A stretch of DNA of 20,699 nt from an uncultured Collinsella sp. (GTDB lineage Bacteria; Actinomycetota; Coriobacteriia; Coriobacteriales; Coriobacteriaceae), in the NCBI GenBank assembly GCA_902494625.1, contig CABUUB010000030.1, positions 1 to 20,699 on the forward strand. Reading direction: 5' to 3'. How positions within the stretch are numbered: the stretch's first letter is position 1; each line of letters opens with the position of its first letter. Below the pieces are notes generated by a model. The model ran no database searches. It was not told where the DNA came from and saw only the letters and a program-made list of their open reading frames with translations. Of this stretch, positions 1-6,130 are shown piece by piece. Both the position numbers and the translations under genes were made by a program.

Positions 1-337
1 CAGGGGAGGAGAGCTTGCCCGTCTCCGGGTCCAAAACACCCGCCTGGCAGATACTTCCGCGGCTCATGCCCGCGCATGCCTCGCAGGTGCAACCGGGGAC
101 ATGCGAGGCGCCCGGCTTCCAAGGCGCGGCGTCCAGGCGACGGCTCGACCCGTCCCACGGCACGCCGGCGACGGGGAACATATGCGTGGAGGTGCAGAGG
201 AACGCGCGGCCGCCAGCGCGCATAAGCTCAAGGCCGAGCGTCTTTAGCAAGGTCGACTTGCCGCCGCTGCCGATAATCGCGGTAATGCCCGGCTTGATCC
301 TGAGCGCCGAGGCAAGATTGCCGCTAACCGTTTCCAT
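1..337 (-). CDS. yqeC: YqeC-family selenium/molybdenum hydroxylase maturation protein (partial, N-terminal part)
   Basis: Reading the minus strand from the ATG at 337-335 gives an open frame of 112 codons that runs off the window start, so only the N-terminus is visible. It carries a P-loop-like glycine-rich segment GSGGKST (residues 23-29), followed by a stretch resembling the TTT/STHM segment of the YqeC family (CTSTHMFPV), and a cysteine group CTCEAC further on. YqeC proteins are predicted NTP-binding accessory factors that co-occur with YqeB, XdhC-like proteins and SelD in genomes with selenium-dependent molybdenum hydroxylases. The biochemical role is not established. The gene diverges from yqeB, which it is often found beside, and that supports the call. 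The ribosome binding site is weak (GGCGGTG just upstream). Family assignment is by motif and neighbourhood; the C-terminal half cannot be checked. Confidence 0.75.
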   Translation of the reverse strand, partial: METVSGNLASALRIKPGITAIIGSGGKSTLLKTLGLELMRAGGRAFLCTSTHMFPVAGVPWDGSSRRLDAAPWKPGASHVPGCTCEACAGMSRGSICQAGVLDPETGKLSSP

Positions 338-439
338 CTGTTCACCGCCGTATAATACTGTGATAATAAATAATCATCAGAGTAGCGGTCGAACCGCATT
401 TGCTCTGCTCAAACCGTAGCACAGGGAGGTGTCCCGGGA
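338..439. promoter_or_regulatory. Divergent yqeC/yqeB intergenic region with two dyads and a TATAAT box
   Basis: This 102-base region separates the divergent starts of yqeC and yqeB. It holds a perfect TATAAT at 351-356 on the plus strand, without a convincing -35. An AT-rich imperfect dyad follows at 361-379 (arms TGATAAT and ATCATCA, 6 of 7 matching, 5-base centre). A perfect short dyad lies at 385-397 (GCGGT, 3-base centre, ACCGC). If TATAAT is the -10 of yqeB, the first dyad covers the predicted transcription start, where a repressor operator would sit. The yqeB ribosome binding site GGGAGGTG is at 424-431. That the dyads bind a regulator is inference. Confidence 0.4.
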
Positions 440-1234
440 ATGCTCGTTTATGTTCGCGGCGCCGGCGATATCGCCACGGGCGTCGCCGCTCGCTTGGCGC
501 GCGCCGGCGTGTCGGTCGTTATGGCCGATATCGCGGTTCCCACGTGCATCCGCCGCACAATCAGTTTTTGCGAGGCTATTCGCTTGGGCGAGGTCGAGGT
601 CGAGGGCATTCGCGCTCGCTTGGCACAGACGCCGGCAGAGGCGCTTGCAATTACCGAGGCTGGAGACGTCGCCGTTGTGGTGGACCCCCAGGCCAAGATG
701 CTCGGCGAGCTGAAACCCGCTGCCGTGGTCGACGCGATTCTGGCTAAGCGCAACCTGGGTACCACGCGCGACATGGCGCCTGCCGTCATCGCCGTGGGGC
801 CGGGCTTTACCGCGCCGGTTGACTGCGACGCCGTGGTCGAAACCATGCGCGGGCATTTCCTGGGCCGTGTCATTACCCAGGGTTCGCCCCAACCCAACAC
901 GGGCGTGCCGGGCATTATCGCTGGCTATGGCAGAGAGCGCGTTATCCACAGCCCCGCCGCCGGCGTGTTTCGGTCCGACCGCGCGATCGGCGACATCGTG
1001 AGCGCCGGAGACGTGATTGGCTACGCGGGCGATTCGCCCATGTGCACGCAGATCGATGGCTGTCTGCGCGGGCTTTTGGCGAACGGCGTGCAGGTGACTG
1101 AGGGCTTTAAATGCGCCGATGTCGATCCGCGCGGCGATGCCAGCTATATCAACTACATTTCGGACAAGGCGACGTCGGTCGGCGGCGGTGTGCTCGAGGC
1201 ACTCGCCATGCTCACCGGTGTATTCCAGGGATAG
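440..1234 (+). CDS. yqeB: YqeB-family (EF2563-type) selenium-dependent molybdenum hydroxylase accessory protein
   Basis: The 264-residue protein opens with a Rossmann-like segment (VRGAGDIATGVAARLARAG, residues 4-22), then the family's usual P-x-x-I-R-R and S-F-x-E-A-I pattern. The middle has AVGPGFTAP and the G-x-V-I-T-Q-G-S-x-x-P-N-T-G-x-P segment. These are characteristic of the YqeB/EF2563 family, named for its link to selenium-dependent molybdenum hydroxylases such as xanthine dehydrogenase and purine hydroxylase. The family is thought to act in cytoplasmic maturation or selenium insertion; the reaction is unknown. The ATG at 440 follows GGGAGGTG with good spacing. The XdhC-family gene starts 9 bases after the stop, so the two are probably co-transcribed. 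No hydroxylase structural subunit and no selD lie in the window. Confidence 0.85.
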   Translation: MLVYVRGAGDIATGVAARLARAGVSVVMADIAVPTCIRRTISFCEAIRLGEVEVEGIRARLAQTPAEALAITEAGDVAVVVDPQAKMLGELKPAAVVDAILAKRNLGTTRDMAPAVIAVGPGFTAPVDCDAVVETMRGHFLGRVITQGSPQPNTGVPGIIAGYGRERVIHSPAAGVFRSDRAIGDIVSAGDVIGYAGDSPMCTQIDGCLRGLLANGVQVTEGFKCADVDPRGDASYINYISDKATSVGGGVLEALAMLTGVFQG

Positions 1235-1243
1235 GAAATTGCA

Positions 1244-2287
1244 ATGGAAAAGCTCGATGTGGTGAATGCTGCGCTTGCCGCCCTGCGTGCTGGCGAGACG
1301 TGCGAGCTCGTGGTCGTGGCCGGCACGGCGGGGTCGTCGCCGCGCGGCGTGGGCGCCTGGATGGCCGTCTTTGCCGACGGTGGCCAAGCGGGCACCATCG
1401 GCGGCGGCAAGATTGAGCTCTTTGCGCTGGACGAGGCCCGCGAGCTGCTGGCCGGGGGTCAATCGCGTCTGGTCCGCTACACCATGGGCGGCGAGAACTC
1501 CGATACCGGTATGATCTGCGGCGGAGCCATCTGCCTGTGCTATCTGCACCTGGACGCGACCAAGGCGCCGTTGTTCCAGGAGATTGCCGACGTCTTGGCC
1601 TATCGGCGCATCGGCGACTTCGTCATCGACTTTGAACCGTTTATCGCAAACGCGCTCGAGGGCGATGTGGCCGAGTACCATGGCGAGGAATCGCGCCGCA
1701 CCATTGCGGGCTGCCCCGGGCTTTCGCTGGTGGAGGAGGGGAGTAAGGTCACCTACACCAACGCGACCTCTGAGATTCCTCCCGCGCACATCGAGACGCT
1801 CTGCCCCGAGGGCCTGACCTACATCTTTGGCTGCGGACACGTGGGCGCCGCGACGGCGCGCGTGCTCACGGCGGCGGGCTTTGCCGTCGTGGCCTGCGAC
1901 GATCGCCCCGGCACGTTGACCCCCGAATGGGTGCCCGGCGTCTACGACCGTCGTCTGGTCGACTACAAGAACCTGGACGAGCTGTGCCCCATCGGTCCGC
2001 GCGACTTGGTGGTCGTGGCCACAGCAGGCCACAAGTCCGATATCGACGTGGTGATTCAGGCCATGCGCGCCAAGCCTGCCTACCTGGGCTGTCTGGGTTC
2101 GCGCCGCAAGACGGCCTTTGTGCGCGCTCGCCTGGAGCAGGAGGGCTTTACGCAGGACCAGATCGACGAGCTGCACCTGCCGATCGGCGTTGCCATCGAG
2201 GCCGAGGACCCCGAGGAGATCGCCATCTCCATAGCCGCCGAGATGATCCACCTGCGCCGCACCAAGCTCGTTCCCCGCAAGCGCTAA
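1244..2287 (+). CDS. xdhC: XdhC/CoxI-family molybdenum hydroxylase maturation protein
   Basis: The 347-residue protein has both halves of the XdhC family. The N-terminal XdhC/CoxI domain contains GTAGSSPRGVGAWM (27-40), GTIGGGKIE (50-58) and GMICGGA (89-95). The C-terminal Rossmann domain starts with YIFGCGHVG (193-201), followed by an acidic CDDRP at the end of the second strand. Near the end lies YLGCLGSRRKT (280-290), then an L-P-I-G-x-x-I motif. XdhC proteins bind the molybdenum cofactor, promote its sulfuration and insert it into apo-hydroxylase. Beside yqeB and yqeC, this one probably serves a selenium-dependent enzyme. An AGGAAA ribosome binding site precedes the ATG. The stop at 2287 is followed by a gene-free stretch with no typical U-tract terminator. 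Confidence 0.88.
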   Translation: MEKLDVVNAALAALRAGETCELVVVAGTAGSSPRGVGAWMAVFADGGQAGTIGGGKIELFALDEARELLAGGQSRLVRYTMGGENSDTGMICGGAICLCYLHLDATKAPLFQEIADVLAYRRIGDFVIDFEPFIANALEGDVAEYHGEESRRTIAGCPGLSLVEEGSKVTYTNATSEIPPAHIETLCPEGLTYIFGCGHVGAATARVLTAAGFAVVACDDRPGTLTPEWVPGVYDRRLVDYKNLDELCPIGPRDLVVVATAGHKSDIDVVIQAMRAKPAYLGCLGSRRKTAFVRARLEQEGFTQDQIDELHLPIGVAIEAEDPEEIAISIAAEMIHLRRTKLVPRKR

Positions 2288-2294
2288 TCTCATC

Positions 2295-2381
2295 CCCACC
2301 AATAAGTTGCGGTGAAATACGGATTGTTTAAGCCTGTTAGGCCGCCCAACAGTCCCTATTTCACCGCAACTGCTTGTTGGG
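2295..2381. repeat. Long imperfect inverted repeat (possible REP/MITE-like element)
   Basis: The arms at 2305-2319 and 2357-2371 are 15-base perfect reverse complements (AGTTGCGGTGAAATA and its complement). Pairing continues inward through GGA/TCC, a T-G wobble and TGTT/AACA up to 2328/2348, with one C-C mismatch. It continues outward with mismatches to 2295/2381. The 19-base loop contains a small nested hairpin, GCCT-GTT-AGGC, at 2332-2342. No U-tract follows, so it does not look like an ordinary intrinsic terminator. It lies between xdhC and the rplE promoter region. A dispersed palindromic element is the best guess; a processing or attenuation structure is an alternative. Confidence 0.75.
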
Positions 2382-2432
2382 ACCCATTTGTGCGGGGGAG
2401 TTGTGGAGTTGTGCAGGCAGACGAGGTTTTTC

Positions 2433-2461
2433 TGGAAATACGCCCCCGATGCGCGTATAGT
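2433..2461 (+). promoter_or_regulatory. Candidate promoter for the rplE ribosomal operon
   Basis: TATAGT at 2456-2461 matches the -10 consensus at 5 of 6 positions. TGGAAA at 2433-2438 matches the -35 consensus at 4 of 6, with a 17-base spacer. The predicted start near 2468 would give a leader of about 130 nucleotides that begins just before the 2479-2538 stem-loop. A promoter here would let the rplE-rplQ block be transcribed independently of the upstream metabolic genes. Judged by eye only. Confidence 0.4.
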
Positions 2462-2478
2462 ACCGATTGTTTTGTCGG

Positions 2479-2538
2479 CTCCTGCTGCGTCGAGTCCAAA
2501 CCGCGAAATGCCATGAGCGGCGCGGATGCAGCCAGGAG
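2479..2538 (+). promoter_or_regulatory. Stable stem-loop in the rplE leader
   Basis: CTCCTGCTGCGTC (2479-2491) pairs with GATGCAGCCAGGAG (2525-2538) over 13 pairs with one bulged C at 2532 and one G-U wobble. The 33-base loop has an internal CCGC/GCGG pairing (2501-2504 with 2517-2520). Ribosomal operon leaders often hold binding sites for a ribosomal protein that represses its own operon. L5, S8 or another product could be the ligand here, but nothing in the sequence identifies it. The stem is clear; the function is inference. Confidence 0.45.
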
Positions 2539-2598
2539 GCACGAGGACAACCTATCGTGGCCACGCCCCGTGCTTAAAACCCCAAGAAGGAGTGAACA

Positions 2599-3156
2599 AT
2601 GGCAGAAGAGAAGTATGTGCCGCGTCTGAAGACCAAGTACAACAACGAGGTCAAGCAGCAGCTTCAGGACAAGTTCCAGTACGAGAACGTCATGATGATC
2701 CCCAAGTTTGAGAAGATCGTCGTGAACATGGGTGTCGGCGAGGCCGCTACCGATTCCAAGGCCATCGACGGTGCCGTGCGCGACCTGCGCGCCATCACCG
2801 GCCAGCAGCCGATGATCACCCGTGCCCGCAAGTCCATCGCTACCTTCCGCCTGCGCGCCGGTATGCCGATCGGCTGCAAGGTTACCCTGCGTGGCGACCG
2901 TATGTGGGAGTTCTTCGATCGTCTGACCTCCGTCGCGATCCCCCGTATCCGCGACTTCCGCGGCATCTCCGCCAAGAGCTTCGACGGCCGTGGTAACTTC
3001 TCCATGGGCGTCACCGAGCAGCTCATCTTCCCCGAGATCGACTTCGACTCCGTCGATCACCAGCGTGGTATGGACATCACTTTCGTGACCACCGCCAACA
3101 CCGATGAGGAGGCCAAGGCCCTTCTGGACGCCTTCGGTTTCCCGTTCAAGAAATAG
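2599..3156 (+). CDS. rplE: 50S ribosomal protein L5
   Basis: The 185-residue product has the full L5 pattern: PKFEKIVVNMGVGEA near residue 35, then the ITGQQP segment, TRARKSIATFRLR, IGCKVTLRG, IPRIRDFRG and the C-terminal MDITFVTTANTDEEAKALL. L5 binds 5S rRNA and helix 84 of 23S rRNA in the central protuberance and contacts S13 and P-site tRNA. The ATG at 2599 follows AAGGAG at proper spacing. Length is normal for the family (about 180). The usual upstream partners rplN and rplX are absent; an XdhC gene and a 311-base spacer take their place. Here rplE is the first gene of the transcribed block. Confidence 0.98.
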   Translation: MAEEKYVPRLKTKYNNEVKQQLQDKFQYENVMMIPKFEKIVVNMGVGEAATDSKAIDGAVRDLRAITGQQPMITRARKSIATFRLRAGMPIGCKVTLRGDRMWEFFDRLTSVAIPRIRDFRGISAKSFDGRGNFSMGVTEQLIFPEIDFDSVDHQRGMDITFVTTANTDEEAKALLDAFGFPFKK

Positions 3157-3171
3157 GTTCACCTGCCCTAT

Positions 3172-3201
3172 AAGCGCCGTTCCCACAAGGGGGCGGCGCT
3201 T
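3172..3201 (+). other. Hairpin in the rplE-rpsN spacer
   Basis: AAGCGCCG (3172-3179) pairs perfectly with CGGCGCTT (3194-3201) across a 14-base loop that can add a CCC/GGG pairing. No U-tract follows, so full termination is unlikely within this essential operon. It could be an mRNA processing or stability element. Confidence 0.4.
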
Positions 3202-3235
3202 GGGGCGAACAATACTCTATGTGAGGAGGATATAA

Positions 3236-3421
3236 GTGGCTAAGACATCGATGATCGTCAAGTGCAATCGCAAGCAGAAGTTCTCTACTCGTGAGTACAC
3301 GCGCTGCCAGCGCTGCGGCCGTCCGCACTCTGTGTACCGCAAGTTCGGCCTGTGCCGTGTCTGCTTCCGCGAGCTTGCACTCAAGGGCGAGCTTCCCGGC
3401 GTTAAGAAGGCCAGCTGGTAA
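3236..3421 (+). CDS. rpsN: 30S ribosomal protein S14, zinc-binding short type
   Basis: This is the 61-residue S14 type Z. It has two CxxC pairs (C24/C27 and C40/C43) that coordinate zinc, the RCGRPHSVYRKFGLCRVCFRE-type core (quoted in part) and the usual basic C-terminus ending in KKASW. S14 sits in the 30S head beside S3 and S10. The start is GTG at 3236, giving VAKTSMI, read as Met; a strong GAGGAGG lies 6-7 bases upstream. Several bacteria hold a second, zinc-free S14 induced by zinc starvation. Only the zinc form is visible here. Confidence 0.97.
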   Translation: MAKTSMIVKCNRKQKFSTREYTRCQRCGRPHSVYRKFGLCRVCFRELALKGELPGVKKASW

Positions 3422-3540
3422 GTCACTACCAGCGTTTCAAGCATCAGTTTGGAACAGGGAAAACGCGCTAAAAAGGCTTTGCCGTTAAGGGCGGCGAAGA
3501 ACCAAGAGCACGTGTTCATCAAGAACGAAGGAGAATCTGT

Positions 3541-3939
3541 ATGAACCTTACAGACCCGATCGCAGATATGCTTACGCGCATCCGTAACGCTAACTCTGTG
3601 AACAAGGCCACGGTCTCCATGCCGAGCAGCAAGAAGCTCGTCGAGATCGCTCGTGTTCTGCACGAGGAGGGCTACATCGAGGGCTACGATGTCGAGGACA
3701 CCGTTCCCCAGAAGACTCTGCACATCACGCTTAAGTATGGTCCCAAGAAGGCTAAGGTCATCAACGGCATCCGCCGCATTTCCAAGCCGGGCCTGCGTAA
3801 GTACACCGGCGTTGCCGACATGCCCCGCGTCCGCGGTGGCCTTGGTACCGCCATTATTTCCACCAGCCATGGCGTCATGACCGACCGCGATGCTCGCAAG
3901 CACAACGTCGGCGGCGAGATCATCGCTTACGTCTGGTAA
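3541..3939 (+). CDS. rpsH: 30S ribosomal protein S8
   Basis: The 132-residue protein begins MNLTDPIADMLTRIRNAN, the classic S8 N-terminus, and ends with the conserved ISTSHGVMTDRDAR and GGEIIAYVW segments. S8 binds the central domain of 16S rRNA early in 30S assembly. In Escherichia coli it represses the spc operon by binding the rplE leader; whether that holds here is unknown. A 119-base spacer separates it from rpsN, and AAGGAGAA lies just before the ATG. The spacer has no recognisable gene. Confidence 0.98.
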   Translation: MNLTDPIADMLTRIRNANSVNKATVSMPSSKKLVEIARVLHEEGYIEGYDVEDTVPQKTLHITLKYGPKKAKVINGIRRISKPGLRKYTGVADMPRVRGGLGTAIISTSHGVMTDRDARKHNVGGEIIAYVW

Positions 3940-3972
3940 TTCGCTCGGTAGGTAGAAGGAAAGGAGATCACC

Positions 3973-4509
3973 GTGTCTCGTATCGGTAATAAGCCTGTCC
4001 AGATTCCCGCCGGAGTCGAAGTGGCAGTCAACGGCAACAACGTTGTCGTCAAGGGCCCCAAGGGCCAGCTCGAGCTCGATGTCTTTGAGAAGCTCGCTAT
4101 CAACGTCGAGGACAACGTCCTCACCGTTTCCCGTCCCGACGACGAGCGTGAGACCCGTGCCCGCCACGGCCTCACCCGCGCCCTCATCCACAACATGGTT
4201 GTTGGCGTTTCCGAGGGCTTCGAGAAGAAGCTCGAGCTCGCCGGCGTCGGTTACCGCGTGCAGCAGAAGGGCAAGAACCTCGAGTTCTCCCTGGGCTTCT
4301 CGCACCCCGTGATCGTCGAGGCTCCCGAGGGCATCACCTTCGAGGTTCCCGACAACACCCACGTGAACGTCAAGGGTATCAACAAGCAGCAGGTCGGTCA
4401 GATCGCCGCTGAGATCCGCGGCCATCGTCCTCCCGAGCCTTACAAGGGCAAGGGTATCCACTACGTTGGCGAGCACATCCGCCGCAAGCTGGGTAAGGCC
4501 GCCAAGTAG
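3973..4509 (+). CDS. rplF: 50S ribosomal protein L6
   Basis: The 178-residue protein opens SRIGNKPVQIPAGVEV and has two tandem L6 folds. The C-terminal half carries the signature PEPYKGKGIHYVGEHIRRKLGK near residues 155-174 (quoted here only as a landmark). L6 binds 23S rRNA near the sarcin-ricin loop and the GTPase-associated centre. The start is GTG at 3973, preceded by AAGGAG with 6 bases of spacing; no ATG nearby would preserve the conserved N-terminus. It follows rpsH by 33 bases. Confidence 0.97.
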   Translation: MSRIGNKPVQIPAGVEVAVNGNNVVVKGPKGQLELDVFEKLAINVEDNVLTVSRPDDERETRARHGLTRALIHNMVVGVSEGFEKKLELAGVGYRVQQKGKNLEFSLGFSHPVIVEAPEGITFEVPDNTHVNVKGINKQQVGQIAAEIRGHRPPEPYKGKGIHYVGEHIRRKLGKAAK

Positions 4510-4534
4510 TCGTAACCGACTCACTCGCATAAGA

Positions 4535-4556
4535 CCAGCACCCCGTCAGGTGCTGG
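4535..4556 (+). other. Hairpin in the rplF-rplR spacer
   Basis: CCAGCACC (4535-4542) and GGTGCTGG (4549-4556) form a perfect 8-pair stem with a 6-base loop CCGTCA. A run of five T at 4568-4572 is too far downstream for a standard intrinsic terminator. The hairpin may attenuate or protect the transcript between L6 and L18. Confidence 0.45.
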
Positions 4557-4584
4557 CAAGATCAACCTTTTTAGGAGTTTACGT

Positions 4585-4953
4585 ATGAACAAGCATAAGG
4601 CGAAGCTGGAAGGCCTCAAGCGTCGTCAGCGTCGTGTTCGCGGCAAGGTCTCGGGTACCTCCGAGCGTCCGCGTCTTCGCGTGACCCGTACTAACGCCAA
4701 CATCTATGCCCAGATCATCGACGACAGCAAGGGCTCCAGCCTGACGCTCGTCTCTGCCTCGACCCTCGAGGCCGAGTTCAAGGGCACCCACACCTCGAAC
4801 AAGGAGGCTGCGGAGAAGGTCGGTCAGCTCGTTGGCAAGCGCGCCATCGAGGCCGGCATCACCAAGGTCGCCTTCGATCGCGGTGGCCGTATCTACCATG
4901 GCCGCGTCAAGGCCCTCGCCGACGGTGCTCGTGCCGCCGGTCTCGAGTTCTAG
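4585..4953 (+). CDS. rplR: 50S ribosomal protein L18
   Basis: The 122-residue protein has the L18 pattern: a basic N-terminus, RVRGKVSGTSERPRLRV, NIYAQIIDD, the A-x-x-V-G-x-L-x-G-K-R-A segment, and a C-terminus FDRGGRIYHGRVKALADGAR. L18 binds 5S rRNA with L5 and helps dock it in the central protuberance. TTTAGGAG lies just upstream of the ATG. rpsE begins 14 bases after the stop. Confidence 0.97.
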   Translation: MNKHKAKLEGLKRRQRRVRGKVSGTSERPRLRVTRTNANIYAQIIDDSKGSSLTLVSASTLEAEFKGTHTSNKEAAEKVGQLVGKRAIEAGITKVAFDRGGRIYHGRVKALADGARAAGLEF

Positions 4954-4967
4954 GAGGTATGTAGCAC

Positions 4968-5492
4968 ATGGCTCGTAATCAGAAGCAGCAGCGCGAGGCC
5001 TCCGAGTTCGAGGAGCGCGTCGTTTACATCAACCGCGTGTCGAAGACCGTCAAGGGTGGTCGTCGCATGAGCCTCGTCGCTCTCGTCGTCGTTGGCGACG
5101 GCAAGGGTAACGTCGGCGTTGGCATGGGCAAGTCCGCTGAGGTGCCCATGGCCATCTCCAAGGCGTCTCTCGATGCCAAGAAGAACATGTTCCACGTGCC
5201 GGTGACCGATCAGGGCACCATTCCGCACGAGGTTCTCGGCCACTTTGGTGCCGGCCGCATCATCATCAAGCCCGCTGTCGAGGGTACCGGCGTTATCGCC
5301 GGCGGCGCTGTGCGTCCCCTCTTCGAGCTTGCTGGCATCAAGAACGTCCTGTCCAAGTCCCTCGGTACCGACAACGGCCTCAACATCATCAAGGCTGCCG
5401 TCGAGGGCCTCAAGGAGCTCTCCAGCCCTGAGGACGTCGCGGCTCGCCGTGGCCTGACGGTCTCCGAGATGTTCGTCGGTAAGGAGAACTAA
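4968..5492 (+). CDS. rpsE: 30S ribosomal protein S5
   Basis: The 174-residue protein shows the double-stranded RNA-binding-like N-terminal domain (VVYINRVSKTVKGGRRMSL, residues 18-36), then VVVGDGKGNVGVGMGKSAEV and the C-terminal S5 domain with GTGVIAGGAVRPLFELAG. S5 lies at the mRNA entry and decoding region and affects translational fidelity. TAGGAGG overlaps the rplR stop codon and serves as the ribosome binding site, which suggests coupling. rpmD starts two bases after the rpsE stop. Confidence 0.98.
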   Translation: MARNQKQQREASEFEERVVYINRVSKTVKGGRRMSLVALVVVGDGKGNVGVGMGKSAEVPMAISKASLDAKKNMFHVPVTDQGTIPHEVLGHFGAGRIIIKPAVEGTGVIAGGAVRPLFELAGIKNVLSKSLGTDNGLNIIKAAVEGLKELSSPEDVAARRGLTVSEMFVGKEN

Positions 5493-5494
5493 GC

Positions 5495-5677
5495 ATGGCT
5501 GACACCATCAAGATCAAGCAGGTCCGCAGCACCAACGGTTGCAAGCAGGACCAGGTCCGTACTGTCCGTGCCCTCGGTCTCCACAGGATCCGCGAGGTTC
5601 GCGAGATTGCTGACAACGAGTCCGTCCGCGGCATGATCTTCAAGGTCAAGCACCTTGTCGAGATTGTAGAGGAGTAG
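5495..5677 (+). CDS. rpmD: 50S ribosomal protein L30
   Basis: The 60-residue protein has the L30 fold signature: KIKQVRSTNG at the start, VRTVRALGLHRIREVREIADN in the middle (landmark) and GMIFKVKHLVEIVE at the end. L30 is a small peripheral protein of the large subunit. It sits two bases after rpsE and three before rplO, and its AAGGAG lies within the last codons of rpsE, so translation is probably coupled along rpsE-rpmD-rplO. Confidence 0.97.
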   Translation: MADTIKIKQVRSTNGCKQDQVRTVRALGLHRIREVREIADNESVRGMIFKVKHLVEIVEE

Positions 5678-5680
5678 CAA

Positions 5681-6130
5681 ATGCAGCTTCACGATCTTAC
5701 TCCCGCGCCCGGTTCCACCAAGAACCGCAAGCGCGTCGGCCGTGGCAATTCTTCGGGTCACGGCACCACTTCTGGCCGCGGTCAGAAGGGCCAGGGCTCT
5801 CGCTCTGGTGGCACCAAGGGTGCCGGCTTCGAGGGTGGCCAGACTCCGCTGGCTATGCGCCTGCCCAAGCTTCCGGGCTTCCGCAACCCCCGTCGCATCG
5901 AGTACACCGCTGTTAACGTTGAGCGTCTCGAGCGCAAGTTCGAGGACGGCGCTGTGATTGACGGTGCTGCTCTTAAGGCCGCTCGCATCACCAAGAGCGA
6001 GTTCGAGCCCGTCAAGGTGCTCGGCAATGGTGAGCTCACCAAGAAGTTCACGGTCAAGGTCGACAAGGTCAGCGCTTCTGCGCAGGCCAAGATCGAGGCC
6101 GCCGGCGGAAAGGTCGAGCTGCCGTGCTAA
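5681..6130 (+). CDS. rplO: 50S ribosomal protein L15
   Basis: The 149-residue protein starts MQLHDLTPAPGSTKNRKRVG and continues into the glycine/arginine-rich extension (RGNSSGHGTTSGRGQKGQ) that threads into 23S rRNA, then a globular C-terminal domain ending GGKVELPC. L15 is a late assembly protein of the large subunit. The ribosome binding site GAGGAG is inside the end of rpmD. The last seven bases overlap the GTG start of secY, so the two are likely translationally coupled. Confidence 0.97.
   Translation: MQLHDLTPAPGSTKNRKRVGRGNSSGHGTTSGRGQKGQGSRSGGTKGAGFEGGQTPLAMRLPKLPGFRNPRRIEYTAVNVERLERKFEDGAVIDGAALKAARITKSEFEPVKVLGNGELTKKFTVKVDKVSASAQAKIEAAGGKVELPC

Larger units (their letters stand above)
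2288..2598. other. 311-base gene-free stretch upstream of rplE
   Basis: This stretch holds, in order, the inverted repeat at 2295-2381, an exact 8-base tandem duplication GAGTTGTG at 2398-2413, a candidate promoter at 2433-2461, a strong stem-loop at 2479-2538 and the rplE ribosome binding site AAGGAG at 2587-2592. A six-codon frame starting with GTG at 2558 and ending in TAA exists, but its only Shine-Dalgarno-like sequence (AGGAGG, 2534-2539) is too far away and would be inside the stem, so I do not call it as a leader peptide. No protein-coding frame here has supporting features. Confidence 0.7.

Noticed and set aside
440..2287. Selenocysteine (in-frame TGA) in yqeB or xdhC
   Set aside because: Both frames are full length without internal TGA, so these are accessory proteins and not selenoproteins.
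2305..2371. Intrinsic terminator after xdhC
   Set aside because: The large stem has a 19-base loop and no U-tract, unlike the two clear terminators elsewhere in the window.
377..2542. Long open frame on the minus strand (721 codons) opposite yqeB and xdhC
   Set aside because: It is a codon-bias shadow of the plus-strand genes, has no family motifs and overlaps two well-supported genes.
4535..4556. Intrinsic terminator between rplF and rplR
   Set aside because: The stem is good but the T-run is 12 bases away and an essential operon continues, so full termination is unlikely.
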